Below are positions 27,411 through 35,052 of a stretch of 64,000 bases of DNA, in pieces. The translations under genes and the position numbers were made by a program. Every line of letters begins with the position of its first letter. Positions within the stretch are counted from its first letter, which is position 1. Source of the DNA: Bauldia sp. (GTDB lineage Bacteria; Pseudomonadota; Alphaproteobacteria; Rhizobiales; Kaistiaceae); contig JANQRX010000003.1 of assembly GCA_028284325.1 (NCBI GenBank), positions 434,001 to 498,000 of the forward strand. The letters run 5' to 3'. The notes below the pieces were generated by a model. It was not told the origin of the DNA. It was given only the letters and a program-made list of their open reading frames with translations, and made no database searches.

Positions 27411-27600
27411 AAATCTTGTACCTAGACTGTCGAATAGATTGTTTGTATCTTGCCTATCAAAACAATATATTGGGCGAAACGCCACAGATTAATGTACTCA
27501 TCAGGTCGATAACATCGTTATATAGTCGATATACTCAATTATTATTTCTTATCCACTGTCAATTTGATGTAACGTATTTGTACCTATCAATCTGGATGAA
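27411..27600. promoter_or_regulatory. AT-rich divergent promoter region with repeated TTTGTAC half-sites (copy C)
   Basis: This gap is far more AT-rich than its surroundings. TTGTACCTA occurs twice (27416-27424 and 27578-27586) and CCTATCAA twice (27453-27460 and 27583-27590). ATTTGTACCTATCAAT at 27576-27591 matches the right half of copy A at 14 of 16 positions. The perfect CAAATTTG core is missing. It probably binds the same GntR family and controls the divergent sulfatase and binding-protein genes. Confidence 0.5.
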
Positions 27601-27614
27601 GTTGGGAGGATTCG

Positions 27615-28736
27615 ATGACCCTCAAGGTCAAACGACGCAGCGTTCTCAAAGGCATGGCGGCCAGCGCGGCCGTCATCGGCTTTCCGTCGGTGGTGCGCGG
27701 CGCGAGGATGTTCGAGGGGCGCACCCTTTCGGTGTTTTCCTACGCTGGCCCGTTTGAAGCAGCCATCAAGACGCACATGCTCAAGCCGTTCGAAGAGGCC
27801 ACCGGCGCGCGCGTGAAGATGGATGTGGGCTGGTGGGACATGCTGCCGCGGCTGAAGGCGTCGCCGCCCGGCAACCCCGTCTACGACGTGGTGATCACGG
27901 ACCCGACGCAGGGATTCCCGTCAATCCGCGAAGGCCTGTTCGCCGAGTTCGAGCCGAAGAACATTCCCCATGCGCAGGCGATCTACGGCCCGCTGCAGGA
28001 GAACTGGGTCCAGAAGGAGCGCTGGGGCGTGAACCTGGGCTCCGCGTTCATGACGCTCGCGTTCAACACCGAGATGACCGAGAACGTCCCGCAGCACTGG
28101 CACGATCTTCTGAAGCCGGAATATGCCGGGAATGTTTCGCTCTACGACGCGCTCTATCAGTCTCTGTTCGCCTTTGCCCAGATCAAGGCCGGCGAGGAGG
28201 GCAATCCCGGCGGCGGTCGTGCAGAGCTGGAGAACAACCTCGACGACGTCCTTCGCTACGCCAAAGACCACCGTGACCTCGTTCGGGTGTGGTGGAGCAG
28301 CGCCGGTGACTTCATTGCCAAGCTGCTGCAAAAGGAAGTCATGGGTGGTGTCGTTCACAGTGCGCCCGCGTTCATCGCTGAAGACGCCGGGGAGCCGGTC
28401 AAGGCGGTCGTCCCCACCGAGGGAACGGCGGCGGTCCACCTGTTCTGGTCGGTCATCGAAGGGACCAAGGAGAAGGAGCTCGCCGAGGAGTGGATCAATC
28501 ACTTCTTCGCGCCCGATTTCCAGGCGAAGTTCGGCGCCGAGGGCAAGCAGCCGGTGGTGAACCTCGAAGCCGCAAAGATGGCCGGGGAGATCAACGAGTT
28601 CTACCAGCGCTACTTCCCCACGTCGAAGGAAGACTGGGATCAGATCTCATACTACCCCTACGATATCTACTTCGAGGGGGACAACTGGGCGAAGATCAAC
28701 GACTTCTGGGATCGCGAAGTCCTTCGCACGAGCTAG
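27615..28736 (+). CDS. Periplasmic binding protein, PotD/spermidine-putrescine type, Tat-exported
   Basis: A 373-residue protein with a twin-arginine signal (KRRSVLKGM followed by AASAAVIGFPSVV). The mature fold is of the iron/polyamine type: TLSVFSYAGPFEAAIKTH at the start, VVITDPTQGFP near residue 95 and a C-terminal YYPYDIYFEGDNW. GGGAGG lies eight bases before the ATG. ATPase and two permeases follow. The family imports polyamines, opines, iron or small organic acids. Confidence 0.88.
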   Translation: MTLKVKRRSVLKGMAASAAVIGFPSVVRGARMFEGRTLSVFSYAGPFEAAIKTHMLKPFEEATGARVKMDVGWWDMLPRLKASPPGNPVYDVVITDPTQGFPSIREGLFAEFEPKNIPHAQAIYGPLQENWVQKERWGVNLGSAFMTLAFNTEMTENVPQHWHDLLKPEYAGNVSLYDALYQSLFAFAQIKAGEEGNPGGGRAELENNLDDVLRYAKDHRDLVRVWWSSAGDFIAKLLQKEVMGGVVHSAPAFIAEDAGEPVKAVVPTEGTAAVHLFWSVIEGTKEKELAEEWINHFFAPDFQAKFGAEGKQPVVNLEAAKMAGEINEFYQRYFPTSKEDWDQISYYPYDIYFEGDNWAKINDFWDREVLRTS

Positions 28737-28763
28737 GATCGGTCGCCTTCTCTTGCGTTCGGG

Positions 28764-28781
28764 GGCCGCCCAAGGGCGGCC
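28764..28781 (+). terminator. Hairpin after the binding-protein gene
   Basis: GGCCGCCC and GGGCGGCC form an eight-base inverted repeat around AA. In practice that is a six- or seven-pair stem, as the loop must open. A smaller CCGCATGCGG repeat follows. It is 28 bases after the stop and 89 before the ATPase gene. Confidence 0.5.
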
Positions 28782-28869
28782 TCCGCATGCGGAGTTCGAA
28801 ACGTGCGCTTCCCGCGTTCGACAACCGCATCGTCTTGTTATGCGATGATCGAACAATTGGATCTGTCAC

Positions 28870-29946
28870 ATGAAGCCTAGAATCCGCGTCGTCAATCTGG
28901 TGAAGAATTTCGGCTCATTCACCGCGGTCGACGATGTGTCGTTCGACGTCGGTGAAGGCGAGCTGATCTCCCTGCTTGGCCCCTCCGGTTGTGGCAAGAC
29001 CACGACACTGCGGTGCATCGGCGGCTACGAAACGCCAACATCGGGTGCCATCGAGATCGGTGGTGAGCGCGTCAACGACACGCCGATCCACAAGCGCGAA
29101 ATCGGGATGATGTTTCAGAGCTACGCCCTCTTTCCACACAAGACCGTCGAAGACAATGTCGGCTTCGCCCTCAAGATGCGTGGCGTCGACAAGGCAAAGC
29201 GAAAGGAGGAAGTCGGCAAGACAATGGAACTTGTCGACATGCTCGGTTTCGAGAAGCGCTACCCGTCACAGCTTTCCGGTGGACAAAGACAGCGTGTCGC
29301 CCTCGCGCGCGCCATCATCCACCACCCCGAGGTGCTCCTGCTTGACGAGCCACTGGCGAATCTCGACCGCAAGCTGCGCGAGACCATGCGGGTCGAACTG
29401 AAGCTCATCCAGGAGCGGGTGAACATCAGCGCGATCCTGGTCACCCACGACCAGGAAGAGGCGCTGGTCATGTCGGACCGCATCGCGGTGATGGAAGGCG
29501 GCAAGATCCACCAGCTCGATCGTCCGGCCGATATCTACAACAAGCCCTCAACCAAGTTCGTCGCCAATTTCATCGGCGAGACCAACTTCCTGGAGGGCAC
29601 GGTCACCGGCCTTCAGAACGGCGCGGCAACCGTCAAGGTCGAGGGCGATATCGAGATCGATGTCCACGCCCACGACGGGCTGCACGTCGGCAGCGATGTC
29701 GGGGTCACGGTGAGGCCGGAGCGCATCAACATCGGCAAACAGGCCGCCGCCGATGCCTCGAACGTGATCGACGGCAGGATCGAGTTCGTGACCTATCTCG
29801 GGTCGATCGCGAACTACCGGGTGCGTTCGGAGGCCGGCCCGATCTTCCAGGTGATGCAGCCCATCGTCGGCCAGCAGGCAAGCCTCTCGGAGGGTGAGAG
29901 CGTGTCGATGTGGTGGTCGCGCGACACGGGGCTGATCGTTGACTAG
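28870..29946 (+). CDS. ABC transporter ATPase (PotA type)
   Basis: A 358-residue ATPase: Walker A GPSGCGKTT, signature LSGGQRQR, Walker B LLLDEPLANLD, VTHDQEEA, then a TOBE domain (GVTVRPERI). The ribosome binding site is weak. It couples to the 27615 binding protein and the following two permeases. Its stop overlaps the TTG start of the first permease. Confidence 0.92.
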   Translation: MKPRIRVVNLVKNFGSFTAVDDVSFDVGEGELISLLGPSGCGKTTTLRCIGGYETPTSGAIEIGGERVNDTPIHKREIGMMFQSYALFPHKTVEDNVGFALKMRGVDKAKRKEEVGKTMELVDMLGFEKRYPSQLSGGQRQRVALARAIIHHPEVLLLDEPLANLDRKLRETMRVELKLIQERVNISAILVTHDQEEALVMSDRIAVMEGGKIHQLDRPADIYNKPSTKFVANFIGETNFLEGTVTGLQNGAATVKVEGDIEIDVHAHDGLHVGSDVGVTVRPERINIGKQAAADASNVIDGRIEFVTYLGSIANYRVRSEAGPIFQVMQPIVGQQASLSEGESVSMWWSRDTGLIVD

Positions 29947-30889
29947 CAACACCTCCTCGACCGGACTGATCGGCGGCCTCTCGCCGATGCTGGCGAGCTT
30001 CGGCGGGGTCATCTCGCGACTCGGGCGGGATCGCCTGTTCCTGCTTCTGGCGCCGGTCGTGCTCTTCCTGCTGGTGTTCTTCCTGTTCCCCTTCGTGACG
30101 CTGTTCCGTATCAGCTTCGCCGTCAACGAAGGCGGGTCCGGCTTCGGCGAAGGGACGCTGTTCTACGAGGCCGGCACCTGGACGCTCGCCAACTACATCC
30201 AGTTCTTCACCGACCGCTTCTTCACCGACATGGCGCTGTTCACGATCCAGTTCGGCATCATGGTCGGCGTCATCGCGACGTTTGTCTCCTACCTGCTTGC
30301 CTATCAGATCTACCGGTCAGGGCCGCTGATGAAGAGCGTCCTGTTGCTGGCGGTCATCCTCCCGAAATTCACGAACATCATCGTGCTGATGTACGGACTC
30401 CTGGTGGTCTTCGGTCGCAGCGGACTGGTCAACGACTTTCTGCTGTGGACGGGAATCATCAACGAGCCGCTGCAGATGTTGTTCAATCTGTTCGGCGTCC
30501 TGCTCGGCGAAACGATCATCGTCATGCCCTATTGCGTGCTGGTGATCGTCGCCGTGCTTCACAGCATCGACGATGCCCTGCTTGAGGCCGCCGAGGGGCT
30601 GGGCGCAAGCCGCGCGCGGGCGTTCTTCGAAGTGACGTTGCCGCTCAGCCTTCCCGCGGTGTGGGTCTCGCTGCTGCTCGCCTTCATGTGGGGCGTCGGC
30701 GCCTTCGCATCGCCCTATCTCCTCGGCAACGCCGATCTGTATACGCTGTCGGTCGAGGTCGATCGCCAGGTCAACTGGCGCCTCAACTGGGCGATGGGCT
30801 CCACGATCGCCTACGTGCTGATGGCGATGATCATCGTCCTGATGTACGTCTATTCGCGCCTCCAGCGCGAGAGTGGAGCGCGGTCATGA
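29939..30889 (+). CDS. ABC transporter permease (PotB type)
   Basis: 316 residues, starting at TTG 29939 inside the ATPase gene; a methionine at 29987 is the alternative. It has about six hydrophobic segments and the EAA loop EAAEGLGASRARAFFEVTLP near residue 220, as in PotB/AfuB permeases. It overlaps the next permease by ATGA and forms a heterodimer with it. Confidence 0.9.
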   Translation: MTSNTSSTGLIGGLSPMLASFGGVISRLGRDRLFLLLAPVVLFLLVFFLFPFVTLFRISFAVNEGGSGFGEGTLFYEAGTWTLANYIQFFTDRFFTDMALFTIQFGIMVGVIATFVSYLLAYQIYRSGPLMKSVLLLAVILPKFTNIIVLMYGLLVVFGRSGLVNDFLLWTGIINEPLQMLFNLFGVLLGETIIVMPYCVLVIVAVLHSIDDALLEAAEGLGASRARAFFEVTLPLSLPAVWVSLLLAFMWGVGAFASPYLLGNADLYTLSVEVDRQVNWRLNWAMGSTIAYVLMAMIIVLMYVYSRLQRESGARS

Positions 30890-31683
30890 TCGCTCGAATC
30901 GCCTGGTATGTGCTCGTTGGCTTCAACTGTCTGACCGTTGCAGTTCTGCTCGTTCCGCTGGTCGTCTCGGTGCTGGTGTCCTTCACACCGGCGGAATTCG
31001 TCTCCCTGCCCGAAACCTTCTCGCTGCGCTGGTACAGGGAATTCTTCGGCGACTGGCAATGGATGGAGTCGCTTTCGGACTCCTTCGTCGTCGCGATCCT
31101 GACGATCATCATCTCCGTGCCCATCGGCACGGCCACCGCCATCGCCTTCACCCGTTACCGGTTCAAGTGGCGGGCGGCCGCGAGCACGGTCATCATGCTC
31201 CCCCTGTTCGTCCCCCCGGTCATCATCGGCCTGGGCTCGCTGACGTTTCATCGGGCCATCGGCATCTGGGGCACGCACTTCTCGATCGCGGTGGCGCATT
31301 CGCTGTGGGCCATGCCGCTTGTCTTCATCGTGCTGCAGAGCACCCTGCGCCGCGTCGACGTTTCGGTCGAGGAAGCCGCAGCCGGGCTCGGGGCGAGTCC
31401 CGTCCGCGTGTTCTTCGAAATCACACTGCCGCTGGTGGCCTCCGGCATCTTTGTCGGAACGTTGTTCGCGTTCATCATCTCCATGAACGATCTGATCATG
31501 GCGCTCTTCCTGTCCACGGCCGACATCAAGACGATGCCCGTCGTGATCTGGCCGCAGATACGCTACCTGCTGACGCCCATCGTCGCCGCGGCTTCCAGCG
31601 TCATCATCGTGATCACGGTGGGGCTGCTGATCGTCGCGGCGAGGGTCACCAACATCCGGCGACTGGCTGACTTCAGGTCCTGA
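30886..31683 (+). CDS. ABC transporter permease (PotC type)
   Basis: A 265-residue permease starting ATG 30886 within the stop of its partner. The EAA loop reads EEAAAGLGASPVRVFFEITLP. The six-segment pattern begins with WYVLVGFNCLTVAVLLVPL. It completes the polyamine-type importer. The third GntR paralogue starts 22 bases later and is probably in the same transcript. Confidence 0.92.
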   Translation: MIARIAWYVLVGFNCLTVAVLLVPLVVSVLVSFTPAEFVSLPETFSLRWYREFFGDWQWMESLSDSFVVAILTIIISVPIGTATAIAFTRYRFKWRAAASTVIMLPLFVPPVIIGLGSLTFHRAIGIWGTHFSIAVAHSLWAMPLVFIVLQSTLRRVDVSVEEAAAGLGASPVRVFFEITLPLVASGIFVGTLFAFIISMNDLIMALFLSTADIKTMPVVIWPQIRYLLTPIVAAASSVIIVITVGLLIVAARVTNIRRLADFRS

Positions 31684-31705
31684 GCCGGCACGGACCGCGG
31701 AGGGC

Positions 31706-32503
31706 GTGTTGGACACACTGCACAGCCAACCTTCCCGGACGCCCAAATACGAGGCGGTCTACCGCCAGATCCGTGAGGAACTTCGGGCAGGACACTACTA
31801 TGTGGGCAGTCGCCTCCCCACCGAGAGGGAGCTGGCCGTGCGTTTCGGGGTCAGCCGCGTCACGGTGAGGCGGTCGCTGGATCAGCTTGTCCAGCGCGGC
31901 TTCGTGCAAAGCCGGCAGGGCAGCGGCTACCACGTCATTTCGCTGTCGCCGGCGGCCGACACCTGCCTCTCCTCGTTCACCGACCTCGTTACACGCAGCG
32001 GCCGACGACCCGGGGCAAAGCTGCTTTCCATCAAGATGCTGCATCCCGCCGGGCTTCGGCAAGCCATGGTTCACCCTGATCTTCTGAGCCAGGAGGTCGG
32101 GGTCATCACGCGCGTCAGGACCATCGACGACACGCCGGTCTTCCTGATCAGAACGTATCTGCAGGCGAAACACATCGAGTCGGCGACCCCTGACGACTTT
32201 CCCGAAGCCGGCCCGAACCAGTCGATCTTGCGGATTCTGCGACGACGGTTTCGCGTGAACTGGTGCGCGGCCACCGAGACCATCCGCGCGCTCCCGGCGG
32301 ACGAGGAAGTTGCGGGTGCGCTTGGCATAGAGGTCGGCACGCCCGTGTTGCTCCAGTCCTGCACTGCGGCGGACGAGACGGGCCGTGTCGTGTTCCACGA
32401 CATCGCCTTCCGGCACGGGCAACTTGCCATCGAGCACCCGTCATTCGTTCGCGAAGCCGAGGAAGGCCCGAACCCGCCGGGCACCCGGGCAGCGGCGCGC
32501 TGA
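31706..32503 (+). CDS. GntR/HutC-family regulator, paralogue 3 of 3
   Basis: A 265-residue regulator with winged helix KYEAVYRQIREELRAGHY, LPTERELAVRFGVSRVTVR, SRQGSGYHV and a UTRA domain. GGAGGG runs up to GTG 31706; the adjoining TTG at 31709 has a slightly better spacing. It closes the importer operon begun at 27615. Long stretches match the other two paralogues (for example GVITRVRTIDDTPVFL and TPVLLQSCTAADE), so the three probably see related operators and ligands. Confidence 0.88.
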   Translation: MLDTLHSQPSRTPKYEAVYRQIREELRAGHYYVGSRLPTERELAVRFGVSRVTVRRSLDQLVQRGFVQSRQGSGYHVISLSPAADTCLSSFTDLVTRSGRRPGAKLLSIKMLHPAGLRQAMVHPDLLSQEVGVITRVRTIDDTPVFLIRTYLQAKHIESATPDDFPEAGPNQSILRILRRRFRVNWCAATETIRALPADEEVAGALGIEVGTPVLLQSCTAADETGRVVFHDIAFRHGQLAIEHPSFVREAEEGPNPPGTRAAAR

Positions 32504-32578
32504 AATCCGCGATCCTCACCGCCGTTACGACGCCGGGTCACTTCCGCTACAGTGTGTCAACGAGGGAGTTCGGCACGT

Positions 32579-33511
32579 ATGTCCATCAGTCTGCGCCGGC
32601 TGCGATACTTCCGATCGATAGCTTCAAACGGCAGCCTATCGGCCGCGGCGCGTGAACTGAACGTTGCGCAACCCGCGCTCAGTCATCACATCCGCAAGCT
32701 GGAAGCGGATCTCGACGTCAAGCTGCTGGTGCGCAGTTCAAGGGGCGTCGAACTCACGCCCGCGGGCCGCATCTTCGCGATACGCGCCGGCGATATCCTG
32801 CAGCAGATCAAAGACACCGAAACCGAGATCAGGGAGCAGATCAAGGAACCGAACGGCCGCGTTGCGATCGCGATGATCCCGTCGCTTGCGCGGCACGTGG
32901 TCCCGGTCCTGTTGCGGATACTGGAGGAGGCGTTCCCGCGTATCGAGTTATCGATCCTCGACGCTCCGAGCGCCTCCGCAGCCGAGTTCATGAACTCACA
33001 AAAAGCGGAACTGGCGCTGGTACCCAACCCCGTCGAGATCCGTGAAGCCAAGGCAAGAGCGATCTACAAGGAGCCGGTCCATCTGGTCAAAACGTCGTCC
33101 GGCGGCGTATCGGACAACAGTCCGATAAAGTTCGCCGACATCGCCGACATTCCCCTGATCCTGCCGAACCAGGAGCATGATGTCCGGCGGCGTCTCGAGG
33201 AAGTTGCCATCGAGAACAGAATCCAGCTGAACGTCAGGTTCAACCAGTCGGCGCCGGACGTGATCTACGCCATCGTCTACTCGGGGATGGCCGCGACCAT
33301 CATCGAGGCGGCGGCCTTCGCATCCGACGCAGGCTCGCCCGCCCTCGACATTCGGCAGATCGTCGATCCCCAGATCACCAGAACCCATTCCATCGTGCGG
33401 CACGCCAACGCGCCCCGCTCGCTGGCGGTCGACGCGGTCGAGGACTCGGTGGCCAAGGCCATAGCGGTCCTCGTGTCGGAGAAGAAACTTCGCGGCGAGT
33501 TGTGTCCATGA
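32579..33511 (+). CDS. LysR-family transcriptional regulator
   Basis: About 310 residues from ATG 32579, with GAGGGAG nine bases upstream. The N-terminal helix-turn-helix is typical (LRYFRSIASNGSLSAAAREL, VAQPALSHHIRKLE), followed by a periplasmic-binding-like effector domain (GRVAIAMIPSLARHVVP). It is 75 bases from the last GntR gene. Its target may be the preceding importer or its own promoter. No clear T-N11-A site was identified. Confidence 0.88.
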   Translation: MSISLRRLRYFRSIASNGSLSAAARELNVAQPALSHHIRKLEADLDVKLLVRSSRGVELTPAGRIFAIRAGDILQQIKDTETEIREQIKEPNGRVAIAMIPSLARHVVPVLLRILEEAFPRIELSILDAPSASAAEFMNSQKAELALVPNPVEIREAKARAIYKEPVHLVKTSSGGVSDNSPIKFADIADIPLILPNQEHDVRRRLEEVAIENRIQLNVRFNQSAPDVIYAIVYSGMAATIIEAAAFASDAGSPALDIRQIVDPQITRTHSIVRHANAPRSLAVDAVEDSVAKAIAVLVSEKKLRGELCP

Positions 33512-33563
33512 AGCCGGGACGGGCGATCCAAACGCACGCCGGCGAGTCGCCGTTGTCGCGCCG

Positions 33564-33773
33564 TCAGGGTGTTCGCGGCGTCGGGATGTGGACGGGTTCT
33601 TCCAGGGCCCGCAGCGCCGCCGTCACGCGGCGACGTTCGGCCAGCAAATGGTTGAACTGGGCATCACAGCCCGAGATCGGCGTCGGATAGGCGCCGATCT
33701 CGACGCCCAACCGGGCCTGCGCCTGCTGTAGTTGGTTTCTGGCTTCAACGATGGCCTCGGATGCCGATTCCAT
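33564..33773 (-). CDS. Small hypothetical protein, 69 residues
   Basis: I do not recognise this protein. A perfect AGGAGG sits five bases before its ATG on the minus strand (33776-33781 region), which is the main reason to accept it. It is helical and charged: SEAIVEARNQLQQAQARLG, then AQFNHLLAERRRVTAALRAL. This suggests a short two-helix coiled coil in the cytoplasm. It converges on the LysR gene and diverges from the P-loop NTPase gene. Confidence 0.6.
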   Translation of the reverse strand: MESASEAIVEARNQLQQAQARLGVEIGAYPTPISGCDAQFNHLLAERRRVTAALRALEEPVHIPTPRTP

Positions 33774-33910
33774 ACGTCCTCCTGCCGCAATCTGTCCGTC
33801 GATGCCCGATTATGCCCCAAAACCGGTCGCGAACAGTAATCCACCCGGCGCCAGCGGGGAACGGTCGCCCGCCGCGGTGCGGCCGGCGCCAACATTTTTT
33901 CCGGACCTTC

Positions 33911-33937
33911 GGAATAAGCGACGGGTCGCCCGCGTTG
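33911..33937 (+). promoter_or_regulatory. ECF-like promoter before the P-loop NTPase gene
   Basis: GGAATA (33911-33916), a 17-base spacer, then GTTG. The subtilase gene has GGAATA, 16 bases, GTTT at 37943-37968. GGAA-type -35 and GTT-type -10 elements are typical of ECF sigma factors such as EcfG. The match is suggestive only. Confidence 0.4.
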
Positions 33938-33987
33938 TCCTCACGACTTCCAATGGGGTGGCAATCCAACCGAGAGGACAACAATCC

Positions 33988-35052
33988 GTGGAAATTCCCC
34001 ACCGCGAGCGCATCAACAAGGCCAAGGCGGCGTTTTCCACCCGCCGGGTGCCGCGCGATCACATCAAGACTCTGCTGAGCGACGAACAGGCGCCGAAGGC
34101 CGGCGATCTGGTGCTGGCGCGCGTCACCGGCATCGGATCCCACAAGAACATCGAGTTGCCGACGGGTCGCAAGGCGTCGCTGGTGGTCGGCGACGAGATC
34201 ATCGTTGCCTACGGCACCCGTTACGCGCCGGATCAGTACGAGGCGTACGTTCCGGACTCCCTGGAGCCGTGCCACCTGGTGGCTGCGGGCGGGGTCGCCG
34301 CGACGGCCGCGCGCTGGCACGCCCGTCTTTCCGGCCCCACCGAGATCAAACCGATCGGACTGCTCGGTCGCGCCAACGGCAGCGTCATCAACCTGCGCGA
34401 CCACGCGGTCGACATCAACCGGTCCCGGCCGCCGGCGCTGGTTTTCGCGGTGTTCGGAACCTCGATGAACGCGGGAAAGACGACAACCGCCGCAGGCATC
34501 GTTCGCGGCCTCTCAAGGGCCGGACACAATGTCGGCGTGGCCAAGATCACGGGCACCGGCTCCGGCGGCGATCTCTGGATGATGCGCGATTTCGGCGCCG
34601 TCGCGGCGCTCGACTTCACCGACGCCGGATACACGAGCACGTTCGGCGTGGCGCCCGAGCGGATTGTCGACGCCTCCTGCAATCTTATGCGCCACCTGAC
34701 GCAGGCCGGATGCAACGTGGCGGTTCTGGAAATCGCGGACGGTCTCTACCAGGCCGAAACCGCGGCCATCGCGGCATCCGAGCGCTTGCAATCCCTGCTC
34801 ACCGGCGTGTTCTTCGCGGCCGGCGACGCCATGGGGGCGGCGTCGGGCGCCCAACGGCTGGTGGACCTGGGCCACAACCTGATCGGCATGTCAGGCGCAT
34901 TCACGCAGTCGCCGCTGGCGATACATGAGGCGGTGGCCGCGTGCGGCGTGCCGGCCTATCGGCTGGCCGATCTGACCGACCCGGACATCGCCTCGAGCTG
35001 GGTGCCAGAGCGACCGTCTGCAGGTTTGGCCGGGTCCGCCGTCGGAGCCTGA
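33988..35052 (+). CDS. P-loop NTPase of unknown function with N-terminal barrel-like domain
   Basis: About 354 residues from GTG 33988, set by GAGAGGAC nine to sixteen bases upstream. Residues 30-140 form a beta-rich domain (GDLVLARVTGIGSHKNIELP, GDEIIVAYGTRYAPDQYEAY). The C-terminal half carries Walker A FGTSMNAGKTTTA (residues 156-168), KITGTGSGGD and VAVLEIADG. It resembles the deviant P-loop of MinD/BioD/MobB and DUF1611-type proteins, but I cannot name the family. The stop overlaps the start of the ABC-like gene (TGATG), so the two products probably act together. Confidence 0.75.
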   Translation: MEIPHRERINKAKAAFSTRRVPRDHIKTLLSDEQAPKAGDLVLARVTGIGSHKNIELPTGRKASLVVGDEIIVAYGTRYAPDQYEAYVPDSLEPCHLVAAGGVAATAARWHARLSGPTEIKPIGLLGRANGSVINLRDHAVDINRSRPPALVFAVFGTSMNAGKTTTAAGIVRGLSRAGHNVGVAKITGTGSGGDLWMMRDFGAVAALDFTDAGYTSTFGVAPERIVDASCNLMRHLTQAGCNVAVLEIADGLYQAETAAIAASERLQSLLTGVFFAAGDAMGAASGAQRLVDLGHNLIGMSGAFTQSPLAIHEAVAACGVPAYRLADLTDPDIASSWVPERPSAGLAGSAVGA

